A DNA stretch of 64,000 nt. Origin: Congeria kusceri. Taxonomy: Eukaryota; Mollusca; Bivalvia; Myida; Dreissenidae. The notes under the pieces were generated by a model. It was not told the origin of the DNA and ran no database searches. It saw only the letters and a program-made list of their open reading frames with translations. Location of the stretch: the NCBI GenBank assembly GCA_027627225.1, contig CM051028.1:27332912-27396911 (forward strand). Direction: 5' to 3'. A program made the position numbers and the translations under genes. Of the stretch, positions 1-12,600 are shown piece after piece; the first letter of the stretch is position 1, and each line of letters begins with the position of its first letter.

Positions 1-489
1 CAGTGTATTTACTTAACACCTGGTACCCAGTACTTGTATTGTCAGGCCTGAAAATATGTCCTTTATAGTTCCTTTAAAACTGGTACCCAGCTATGTCCCT
101 GTCAGGCACGGCATTAAACATAGGATAAGTATGCACAAATAAATTATGGACTTTATTCGTTAATTTTTAAGTCAATATTTCTTATAATGAATAGACTGAA
201 GACATTATATATGAAAGTTATACTGTCTACTCCTACAAGGGGATAACTATTTATATATTTCAATAACTATCATGTCAACATACTTTCATTAAATATTACA
301 GGCCGCTTTTGTTAATAGGGCGCTTATGTCATTTTAAGACAAAAATAGAGAAAACATACCTATTCTACAAAATCTGAAAAACTGTCCCACTTCAGGAATT
401 TTGTCACATTTGATAACATTGGTTTCGGCCAGTAGGATCCCTGGATATAGCGTTCAATGATTACTATATTGTAAATACTGTGTACTTAC

Positions 490-653
490 ACCTGCATCAT
501 GTTAAATGACACGTTGCCGAAGGTTTCTGCCTTCACAACCTCTCGCACTGTGTCTGCAGGCCTCTGACACTTGTCAGTACCGTCGGTGAACAACACCACC
601 ATGTTGCTGAACTTCCTTCTTATCTCAGGGAACATCAGAGGCGTCAAAACACC
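490..653 (-). CDS. TXNDC16: TXNDC16 exon 16, last one in window
   Basis: It begins phase 0 after a TTACAACTGCAG acceptor. It encodes LTPLMFPEIRRKFSN followed by the hydrophobic strand MVVLFTDGTDKC, matching the 'MFPEITVENLP...LLILFSDGT' segment of vertebrate TXNDC16. The donor region reads CAGGTGTAAGT; I prefer the GTAAGT site (exon end 490), but CAG|GTGTAA (492) is possible. From 1 to 489 is the following intron, with no visible exon. Confidence 0.85.
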
Positions 654-3600
654 CTGCAGTTGTAATAAGGATGTGATGGTTTCATAACGAAACAAGAAAA
701 TCAATCAACCAAACAAACAATCACTATCACCAGATTATTACAATTATCTTTTCTTGAAAATGACATCAATAACAAATGTGAAAATAGCATATACACAAAA
801 AGTTCCAAATTAGAGGAAAGATCACAACAGAAGTCAAAAGGAAGAACATCTTTTTTAAATTTAAAAGAACATTGAGAACATAATCAAATATATCTGGCAA
901 AGAACCAACACAAATAAATCCCTACGGGAATGAATTATTGAAGCAGTACCAGGCTGCAACAACATGTCAAAAACTGTATTGCAATATATTGTCAAAAAAA
1001 AGTCATATTGCAATATATTACAATGTATTGCAAGACATTCATAATGACAAAGCATGCACGCTACTATATTTGTACAAATAAAGCAAGTAACATTAATCAG
1101 TTTTCATGCTTAAATTTGAAAGAAAATCAAATTGTCCACTTTATCCTGGTTAATGTAGGCCCATTGTGATAGGCCCATTGTGATAGAACATATGGCATTG
1201 CTTTCGGTTTCTTTACTTTTTAAGTCGATGAACTTTTATACTATAGAGCATAGAGACTGCATTTACGAACATGTACCAGTAATTTGCTAAATATTTATCA
1301 TTTGGCAATACTTTGCAATGACAAAAGTCTAATACAATACAGACACCTCCCAGTGGCAATACTTTGCAATGACAAAAGTCTAATTGCAATACAGACACCT
1401 CCCAGTGGCAATACTTTGCAATGACAAAAGTCTAATACAATACAGACACCTACCAGTGGCAATACTTTGCAATGACAAAAGTCTAATTGCAATACAGACA
1501 CCTACCAGTGGCAATACTTTGCAATGATAAAAGTCTAATTGCAATACAGACACCTACCAGTGGCAATACTTTGCAATGACAAAAGTCTAATTGCAATACA
1601 GACACCTACCAGTGGCAATACTTTGCAATGACAAAAGTCTAATTGCAATACAGACACCTACCAGTGGCAATACTTTGCAATGACAAAAGTCTAATTGCAA
1701 TACAGACACCTACCAGTGGCAATACTTTGCAATGACAAAAGTCTAATTGCAATTCAGACACCTACCAGCTTAGGTAGCTTGTTATCCTGGACAAAAGTCT
1801 TCAGCACATTCAAGTTAAAGATGCCCTCGTAAGCAGACATTGGTTGAAGGTCGTCATCAAACTTGCTCAGGACCACAGCAGGAAGCTTGACCGACAATTG
1901 TGCAGCACTGAAGGGGAGTTTAAAAGCCATTCTTTGACATTGTTTTTCAGTGATGGGACGCTGATCAGAAACAAGAGGACCATGATGGCCCAACGCGCTC
2001 ACCTGAGAACTGGTACAGATGAAAACCATACTGTTGTGACAGGTTTGAAAATTAAGGTATCTGAACAATACGCAGACGGGGATAGGATCAATTTAGATTT
2101 TAAAACATCGGTTAATGCAGTGGGCTAACTACAATACAAATTGGGTAGTAGATGGCGTCTGCTGAGATCTGATGGTCATACACAAACTGTGAAAGTTTGT
2201 TTAAGATTGGATGGAAAATAAAGTCTAAACATAGGAAAAGGGCATTTTTGCACTTGTTTTGCATGAAAAAGGGGCAATGGTGTTCCTGTCCGATTGGGCC
2301 CATTATCAAACTCGTCCAACATTTTATGGTCATACACAAACTGTGCAATTTTGGTCAAGATTGAATAAAAAATGTAGTCTTTATTGCGATAACGATCCAA
2401 ATTGTTGACGGCACATTGACGACGGACGACGCCGGAGAGGTCCCCTATACCATCAGCTCACCGAGCACTTCGTGCTCAGTTGAGCTAAAAATCGATTAGC
2501 GACGTGTAAAATTATTTCAATGTTGATTATCTATGTTAAAGTCACAAAATCGATAATCATTATCAGCATTCATTTTGAATTATTTTACAGTTTTTCCTGT
2601 TAAATTTAATTGTTCTATACTAGTTTTATATGTTCAAAATCTGTTTAGTAAACAAAAGTTATGTTATTGAAATTATTGTTTATTTGTTTACATTTATTAT
2701 TGATGCACAAAAGAAACACACATACATCCAGTAAGTATTTAAGTATTTTGTCTACGTTCAAAGAAGCGAAATATGTATAATACAAAATAACATTTGAAAA
2801 AGATTATAATCAGTAAAATCACATCGGAAGTGGCAACCAATTTCAACCCAACGATCGATTGCAATTTCAACCAGACGATTGACTGCAATTTCAATCCGAC
2901 GATCGATTGCAATATCAACCCGACGATCGATTGCAATTTCAAACTGATGTCCCAACGCTATTGTTTTCCTTGTATAAGCACAGATACAAACAAAAGGGAC
3001 TAAAATTTCAACAAATTTTAGAAGCTCAAAATAAGAAGTGCCTTAAAGTTGCTTTTATTATGTATAAAATGAATATTTTACATAATTCAAAAACACATTT
3101 TAAGAAGCAAAATAGTATGATCACAATCAGAATTGATCAATATAGCAACAATAATTTCCAAGAATCCAAAAAAAATAGAAAAATGAAAGATTAACAGCAA
3201 AAAACATGAAAGAAAGTTTCCACTCACATGAAGCCTGTCTGTGGAATATCAGTGAAGGCAAACATAATTCTGTCCCTTGACTCCTCGCTCAGCTGCTTGA
3301 ACACTGCCATTTCTATGCACAATGAGGAATAACATATGGTAGAAATAAAATCCTTGCTTTTATATGATTATAATAACCTTATTGTTGTAATAATCATCGA
3401 AAAGATCAAAGAATGTAAATATATACACAAAAATATTGTCTACCAATTTTGTTTGTTTTACACTTTATTTTACATAAACAAGATTCAGATTCAAATGAAT
3501 ATTACGTCAAAACAACCAAATAAATGAACACAATTTATTTTATGCTTTCCGGTAATATAATATAGAGAAATAATTATCAGAGAAAGAAAATTGGTATTTC

Positions 3601-6600
3601 ACTGTTTTAAGAGTGAAAATTACCACTCTAATAATTTTCACTGTTTTAAGAGTGAAAATTACTACTCTGGTAATTTTCCCTGTTTTACACTGGTTCCCTA
3701 TTTAAAACAGTAAATGCAGTGGAACGTCAACAATTGGGTGGAAAAGGCATAAAATAAAAAGAAAATATGTTGTTTTCGGTAGAATATCGATTTTTGGTTT
3801 CACTTGTGGCACGTAAAAATATCAATTTCTATTATCACTTGTGAATAAAATCGCTATTCTATCGAAGCCAACAAATATCCTCTATATATCGTATGTGTAC
3901 TCTTTTCATACATAATAGTCATTATGTCAAAGCTTTGAGCTTACTTTCGTAACGTTTTACAGTAGTCAAAATAGTAACCTATCTGAGTTGTAAATTGAAT
4001 CGGCTATTTTGACAAATTGCTTGCTACAAAATATTGATTACCTTTGGAGTCTTCTTTCCTGAAGAGTCCTAACACTGTGATATTTGTTACATCACCCATA
4101 GGCGACATTTTCTTACTTCCCTCGTCTGCTATGAACTCCAATGCCTCGTTAACATTGTCCACATAGACAGGGGAAGGTAACTCCAGCCTGGAATATAAAG
4201 GGAGGAAAACAATTATATGAGCCTATTTTGAAAAATCTGTGAGGAAAACAATTATATGAGCCTATTTTGAAAAATCTGTGAAGTTTGGATAGGTGACTGT
4301 CACAGTTACAGTTTTGTGAAAATATGCTAGTGACGAAGAACAAAATGATTAGCTATTTCAACAACACAGTAGGTTTATTAAGTACTTAAGTTTTCAAGTT
4401 TTTTTTATGTCAACCAAAATACATCCCTGACTGGAATGTGATTTTACATTACATTGTTGTTGTGTTACCAGCACATTACAGTGTATAAAAATGTATGGCC
4501 TTGTTCCTTCCAACTTTGGAAATATTTGATACATAAGGTATGCAGTGATATTTTAAGTTATTTTTAAAATGCTATGAAGACAACCTGTTGGAATTTTTAT
4601 AATTTACATTTTTTTTACTATTAATTTTTTTTCTTATGGCTGTTTTCCCCGAGACAGATGCAACACAGAAGTTAGTCATCATAAACATTCTGAAATAAAT
4701 TTTACGACCGATTCTAAACAGAAAATCTTACAGTTTCATGGTTGCAAACATGGCCTGTACGTCCTGAGGCCCCTGGTAGTCCCAGGCCGGCTGGTTCTTC
4801 CTGTACACGCGGAGGCAGGGGTATATAACTATGCCCGCCTTCTCGCACACGTCCGTCCAGTCGTAACAGTTCACGCGTGCCACCTTGAGTGTCGTCTGGT
4901 TGCCCAACATGTCTGCAGCCTCACCAAACATTCTCAGATTTGCACTGCTGACTGCATCAACTGAAAATGTAATTGTAAAATTAGTTAATTCAGTTTTAGA
5001 TCCCATCTAGTTTTTAATCTGAACAAAAAAGTTTTGGTCTATTTTTATACTTCTCACAATATATTTGTTAATCATAACTGTTTAAGTGTAACTCAAAGGC
5101 TGAAATAGTTATTACACAAGTCTAGGTATTTTTTATAAAATATGAAATAATTATTCTACAGTATAAGGTAATTATACCAGTATACAATCCAATTAACAGA
5201 GGACTGATACTTCATAAAATCATAAAATATTTTTCCCTCCTCCTCAACCACAAATTCTATTCGAATGACACATTCATATAATCATACTGGCATATATTTG
5301 CTGTGCAGCTAAGAAACAAATTTTTTTGTTGAAAAATGGTCAATTATTTATCTATCACTAAAACATTTAAAGTTAGAAGCCAACCAAGCTTACAAGGTAA
5401 GTAGAACATCATGACAGCTACATCGGCTCCCTGCGACACTGTAGGAAAGGTCTTATCTGTGAGGGCGGGGACCAATCCCAGTGACATCGGAACTTTCCTT
5501 GTCTTATCTACCGCGTTGGCAATCTTATCATCTTGTTTCTCCACTGAAAATGAAGACAACCGGAAATCATTTTTGTCTTTTCAAGTGAATAATAAACGTA
5601 CTTTAAAAGAGTAATCACTAAAGGTGAGGAATACCAGTATGCACTGCCTTCACACCAAAAAGTTCCTATAAAATTTACACATTTTGTCTTCGGCTGCAAA
5701 TTCTGCAAAGAATTTGTAAAATTAACAAAATGTCACACAAATTTAATGAAGTAGAACATGTGTGAAAAGTTAGCAGGTGCATGAAGGTACTTAGCTTCAT
5801 AGTTTTGTATAAATGCAGGGACATGTTTGCATTCAGAATAAAATATTAAATCTAGCAACATAAATCATTAACACATTAGGATTAATATCTGCGACATGCC
5901 TTGGGAAAACAGGGCTTTATGCATGTGCATACAGGCTGATCCGGATGGCACTTTCCGCCTACAGCGGATTAATGTTTAAAAGAGACTTCCTTGAAACAAA
6001 AAATAACATACAAGCTGCAAGTGTCGTCCCCGGACTGCACAGACTGATCCAGGATGACACTACGTAATGCATTAAGCCTGGTTTTCTGACCACAGGTCTC
6101 ATTTATATGTAAAGTTAGCAGTGTTCGACCTTAACGCGTGTCGGTCGGTCCGTGACCTGTGATTTTTCGCTCGGACCGGTTGTCTTCGAAGGATGACAGG
6201 TCCGGTGACCAGCTGTTTGTGGACTGGTTCCAACTGTGTAATTCGTCAATTATCTTTGTGATTAAGAATACAGGGAACCGTCCAATATGATATTGTTTAT
6301 TGGCATTTTTGCCACAAGCTCTGGTGTATAAATTGCTCCTTTTCCGATCCTTCAACTTTACAATCATTGTGTTATAACAGCGTATTATACGTTCAAAAAT
6401 CAACGTAACACCATTTTGACTTAAGAAATTATATCCGACGGTCATTGTAGTCGCTTTTTAGAGAAACAATGTCTATTAATTAATTAACTATAGTTATTTA
6501 ATAACATTTTATAAATTTTATACAAATTTAATCAAACAACAGATATTGAGTTGTTAAAATAATTAGTTATAATTACTTCTATTCAAATTATAACGCGCAC

Positions 6601-9600
6601 ATGTTCACATGTTTCTTTGACCAAAAACCGAAATTTCGAGGTTTGGCTAAATACATGGACATCGTTAATATTTATACTCTTGGCTCAATGATAGTTGAAC
6701 AACGTATTCTCTTTTCGACACAGCAATCATGTATTATTGTGTTGTTGTTTTACAACAGACAGTTTTAAATTGTATCTCTATTAAGAAACATTCAAAATAA
6801 ACAAAATTCACGTCAATGTTTCCGCATTATGAAGATGATTGCAAAACGTTAAGGAACGGATAGCCCAATCAAATAACAATAAATAATTATCTTTTTCATT
6901 GCTATACTTGCATTATGATTGCTCAGCACACGATAATGCATGGATGTCAAATGTATGTCAAGCTCAATAAGTTAATACCTCATCTTTATTAAACCAACAA
7001 TGCGCATACAAGATTTTAAGCGAAAATATGTTATATAATGAATAATAGATTTTCATGTGTGCTCAATATATTTTCCGATTTCAATTCTGAGAATCATTTT
7101 TTTAAAGCTATTGCATGCACTATGCAGTTCGATGTATTTTTATTATCGGGACCAGTTCATACTGTATCGGACCAGTAGGCTTTGCAGGTAGCCGGTCCTG
7201 TGGACCACCACTTCCCGAAAGTTAAGGTCAAACCCTGAAAGTTAGCATGAAGGTACATACCTGTGCATGTACATTAATTGTTTCTGAAATGGCGATATGC
7301 ATTCAGTATAGAAAATTAAATCTATGAAAACATACATAAAATTTACCATTTTCGAAATCCGTATCATAGATTTGGTGTGAATAATCTCCCTCCTCCTCAT
7401 CCATTGCTGATTTTATTTCCTGCATATTTTCGGCCATGATTGTCTGATCTTCTGACTTGTCGGCGTAGTGGGGCACTCCACTCATGAATGTATCCAGAAA
7501 GCTTGCGACATTATCTGTCGTTATTTCCCCACCCATATAGGTAAGATCTGCCTATATGAAAGGAACAAAAAATGTAATGCAGTAATTTGTACTCCTAGTA
7601 CTTAAGTAAGAGAACGAGTAACCCATTCCTGCCAGTAAAACACTTCATGTCAAAAGTACATTAATTGACACTTTGAAGATTGAAATTCTTATCTAACCAA
7701 GAGAACTAGACCCCAAAAATTTTCCTTTTTAAAACTCTGACATCTGAATATAGAGAATACTAGGTTGGCATTGAATAAAGATACGTTTACTTAGCAAGGC
7801 TTACAAAACCTACCGGTAAACAACGAGCATTGGCGAGTGGTTCACGTTTTATGCCAAGCAAATAAACTCATCTTCATTCAACGCTAACCTAGTATTCTAT
7901 TCATCCCACCATATTCTGTCTTTCGTTTGAAAAAAAAACAAAAAAAAACACACTAAGTATTTTGAAAAACATAAAATGACGTCATGAAAATCAACGAGAT
8001 GACGTCATTGGTCTGCACGTTTTTCTTTATACCACAGTGTTGAAATAAAGCAAAGTTTATTCCATGTTTTTTTGTGTCAATGTACGTTTGATGATGGGAT
8101 AAATATGTAGTACATGCCCAGTAATGGTACATGTATGCAAAGGTAGTACATGCCCAGTAATGGTACATGTATGCAAAGGTATGCCCAGTAATGGTACATG
8201 TACGCAAAGGTAGTACATGCCCAGTAATGGTACATGTATGCAAAGGTATGTTTAAAATGCAATGCATAATATATTGCCACAAATGGGCAAATCTGCAGTC
8301 AATACTGAGTATAAGTCAACAGTGAAGCTACTGTCACACAGGCCTTCAGTCAATGCCAAATGTCTTTACTATTTGTAAGCAATTTTCCTATGAGGACAAC
8401 ATGATAATGTACTCAAATTTGTCTTAAAACATATGAGGCATGTCATGGGAAACCCAGGCTTAATGCATCTGCATAAAGTGTTGTCCTGGATCGTCTGCTT
8501 TTTCCGCTTTTATGGTATTTTCTGTTTAAAGGAAGTCTATTCTAAATATAAATCCACTGTAGGCAGAAAGTGTTGTCCTGGATTAGCCTGTGCACATGCA
8601 TTAAGCTCGGGTTTTACCACGAAATGCCTAATATTATGGCAGTTTCAGATAACACATGTGTAAAAGATAACATTTTGAGCGTTTTCATTGGCTACATATT
8701 CTTTTCATTGGCTACATATTCTTTGACTGACCAATCGCATGACGTTATTTTGGTTAAATGACGTCGTCAACATGAAATGACGTCACGTCAGTACACAACT
8801 TTGAGGATTTTCCAACATATTTTGGTAAAATTAGAAGGGCTTTATTTAGTTTAAAAGCATATGATAAAAACGATCTGACACTCGTCATTTCATACCATAT
8901 TTTATTAAACTCATCCAGGAAATTCGTTAGTAAGCTCGCCAAAGACTTGCTTACTAACAATATTCCTGAACTCGTTCAATAAGATATGGTATGAAAGGAC
9001 AACTCGTGTCAGATCCTATATATAGATCCTTATTGGGAGATTAACATGTTACATGGCATTTGAGGGAAGAACACTGATGAACCAGAGGATTATTCACTAT
9101 TGATTACACTAAGCTCTATAACACAGAATAATGTAGTAAGATTGTACATGTATTTCCGCAACAACTAAAGTGCTAGACTTAGCTAATCCAGCTCACCTCT
9201 TTTGATTTCTGGAAGCTGATTGCGGGCAGAGGTCCGTAAAAATTGGCTGCAGTTCGACCTTCCCGGGTATCCCTGCAATAGGCATGTACATTATTTACCA
9301 ATTAAGTTGTGTATGCAAATTTAGCCATTACTACCCTTGGAATATATACTGAAATAAAATATATTTAGTAAAATGTAACACCTTGCTTTGTTAGACCATT
9401 TTTTTACATGAAGCTTTAACCATCATCAAAGAAATATTTCCAAACCATGCCACATTTGATAAACACCAATGTTTCTTCAAGAAATTGGTTTATGTGGCAA
9501 GAATATATTGTGAAGTGAATATAAGTAATGTCACTGTATTTACATGTACATATGCTGACATACAGACAAACAACTTGTAGTGAATCATTTAAATCAATGG

Positions 9601-12600
9601 AAGTTAACAATGACCAACATTGTGATATTCTACTAACAAAAAATACAACAGTCATTTTACAATACTTATTAATATACAGAACTAAGTCAAATTTCAGAGC
9701 TTTATTGTCGACTACATAAACCATTTGATTGGATTCTCACTCCTAGAACAGGTGTATGGCTACTAAACTTACATGTTAATCACAATATGTCCCACACTTC
9801 CGCAGAAGAACTTGCAGATAGTATGTGCAAGCTGGTACATTTGCTGCCTGCTGGAATCGTCATAGTAGAACCTCACTACACCGAGATCCAGGTCCCCATA
9901 GGGGTCCATGCCATCGGCCGGGATGTCATACTGCAAGGGGAGACTTTCTGTCAAGGTGTGCATATATTGTGCAGCCGGGCCTATACAGGTACACAAAGCT
10001 CCTTAGTAAAAGCTGAAGTAAATTTCTTAAAATAAATTAAATTCCTTAAGTCCGTCACTGGTTCATTTATCGATTATTTAGTTCTAAATGGTTTTATTCT
10101 GGCAAAGAATCTACAAATGCTTCTTATGCAACCATATGTAAAAATATAAAATATTGATATCCACAAGACAATTGTATTTGATTGTTTCACTTAAATATTA
10201 TTTCAGTTAAGATTTTCATTAGAGCTTTGTGGATATTACCCCAGATTTTTTTTTACATTTGTGGTGTGGCATGGGAAAAACTGGTCTTCATGCGTGTGCA
10301 TAAAGTGTCGTCCCGGATCAGCCTGTGCAGTCCGCACAGGCTGATCCAGGGCGGCACTTTCCGCATACAGTGGATTTATGTTTATTAGAGAAGTCCCTGA
10401 AACTGAAACAAACATACAAGCGGAAAGTGCCGTCCTGGATAGCCTGGACTGCACAGGCTAATCCGGGACGACACTTTAGGCACATGCATTAAGACCGGTT
10501 TTCCCACGACGTGCCTCATTTTGTTTAGAAAGGGCAATTTCATACAACAGTGATAAAAATTACATGTACCACACACCTGCAAAGTTATGAACTGGGTTTG
10601 CTCAGATTCTCTGTTATATAATTATGTGGGTCTGTAGTATTTAATACATTTTGTATATATAAGTTCATGTAATAATACAAAAATACGGCATGGCTGCTTA
10701 AACTTCTGCTGTTGGTGGTTGATACCATAAACTTGTAAAAGAGGAAGATTATAATGAGGCTTGTCGTGGGAAAAACCGGGCTTAATGAATGTGCTTTAAG
10801 TGTCGTCTCGGATAAGCCTGTGCAAACGACACTTTCCGCTTTCATGATATTTTCTGCTTCAGGAATGTCTCTTCTTAACACAAATCCACTGTAGGTGGAA
10901 AGTGTCATAGTGGATTAGCCTGCGCAGACTGCACAGGCTCATCTGGGACGACACTTTATGCACATGCATCAAGACCGGGTTTCCCGTGACACGCCTCAAA
11001 TGTTTTTCTAACAATAAGCAAGTTTATCATGCAAAAATAACATGTATACTTTCTTTGTTATCTAAACAGCAAAAATAATGTGTATACTTTCATCTAGACA
11101 TTTTAACAATCAAGCTTGTGATAAGATCTAGTCTTTTTTTAGTTTATAAGACATATGTTTAACCAATCACTAAAGAAATGCAATACTTAATTGGAAAATT
11201 ATACACCAATAAAAACACCACACTTCAACAAATACTCAAATAGACAGATTCACTCAATATGATGATGACAATTCACTCAATATGATGATGACAATCATAC
11301 AGGTAAGGAATTTGTCAATGTACACAAAAACATACTTCTACTGCATATTTATGAAATAATTGACGGGTAACTGTTGGTTATTGCGGTAATAACCAACTGT
11401 TTGGAGTTCCGATACGTAGGAATTAAACCATGAGGGCGGTTTGATAACAAGCATCGGAACGACAAACCGTTGGTTATTACCACAATAACCGTTACCCGTT
11501 AATTATTTCGATTCTAACACGATCTTATATAAAATTTGTACTTTTAAAGGTTATGAATGAGAACCATATTTACTCTGCCCATTTTCCGAGAAGAGAATTC
11601 ACACGTGCGTTTCAGTGACGTCAATAAATCATAAGAATTCAAAATGACGTCAGCTTTATTGATAAACATTGAGCGAATGACGTCAGACTTATCAATATAA
11701 TACAGTGAAGAAAATGATGCTAAAAAAGCGCAAATTAAAAGCATATTAACAAAACGTAAACGTTTTTGAGAACTTAAGTAAAAAATGTGTAGTACAAGTG
11801 TGGTTTTATTGCGCTACATAATGCAGAAAATGATTTGTTTGTCACAATTTGCTATCGCGCGTTTAAGCACGTGCATTTTACGGAACAATTTCTTCGAATT
11901 TCCGGAACTATTTTGAAAACATTAGGCTCCGCCCATTATTTGTTGCAGAATAACCCCCAGTTATTTTCCTTCTTTATCTATGCACCACTAGCCGCGTGTC
12001 GTGGTAGAATCATTAATAAACACCCCTTCATAATAAACGCCCCCCCCCGGGGGAAAAGTGCAATGCCCCTGGGGTTGTTCATTAGGGAATATATTGTATA
12101 TAAAAATACTAACCACTTTCTTATAGGTTAGGAGTTTTGCAAACTTGGCAATGCCGGTAAGACTTGTTTCTCCACGGTAGCGAATGTTGAGGTAGTGCGT
12201 GTCCTTGGGGCCCATCAGCTGTGTCCACACCCACCAGATAGACATCTTGTCACCATGGCTACTTGGGGGCTGTCTGCAAGATTGGGCGGGAATTATAAAA
12301 AGACGTTATGTGTATGGTGAAAGAATCAGCAGTTAGAAATGTGAGGTGCTAGATTACGCAGACGCTAACAGTCTTGTAAGTTGACGTTCTGCAGGAGTTA
12401 CAGTATTTCAACAATGCTCTAGTAGCTAATAGCACAGGATTTGAGGCAAAAGAGAAATATGGTCATGTACTGATTACAATGTGACTTGAAAAGTTACTAT
12501 TAGACACACACTAATATTACAATATAAATCATGCAGTTTTACTTACTCAAACAGTTTTGTAGCCTTCATGTCTGTGCTCACAATGAATTTTAGTTTATCC

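Noticed and set aside
1302..1766. CRISPR-like regular array
   Set aside because: Units are contiguous with no unique spacers, in a eukaryotic intron; it is a minisatellite.
6131..6445. 104-codon ORF inside the hAT element as a transposase fragment
   Set aside because: No hAT zinc finger or catalytic motif is visible; its end is simply the TIR region translated.
12001..12090. GC-rich C/G run as a promoter or CpG island
   Set aside because: It is a short CCCCCCCCCGGGGG palindromic repeat remnant next to TXNDC16 exon 7 and lies mid-gene.
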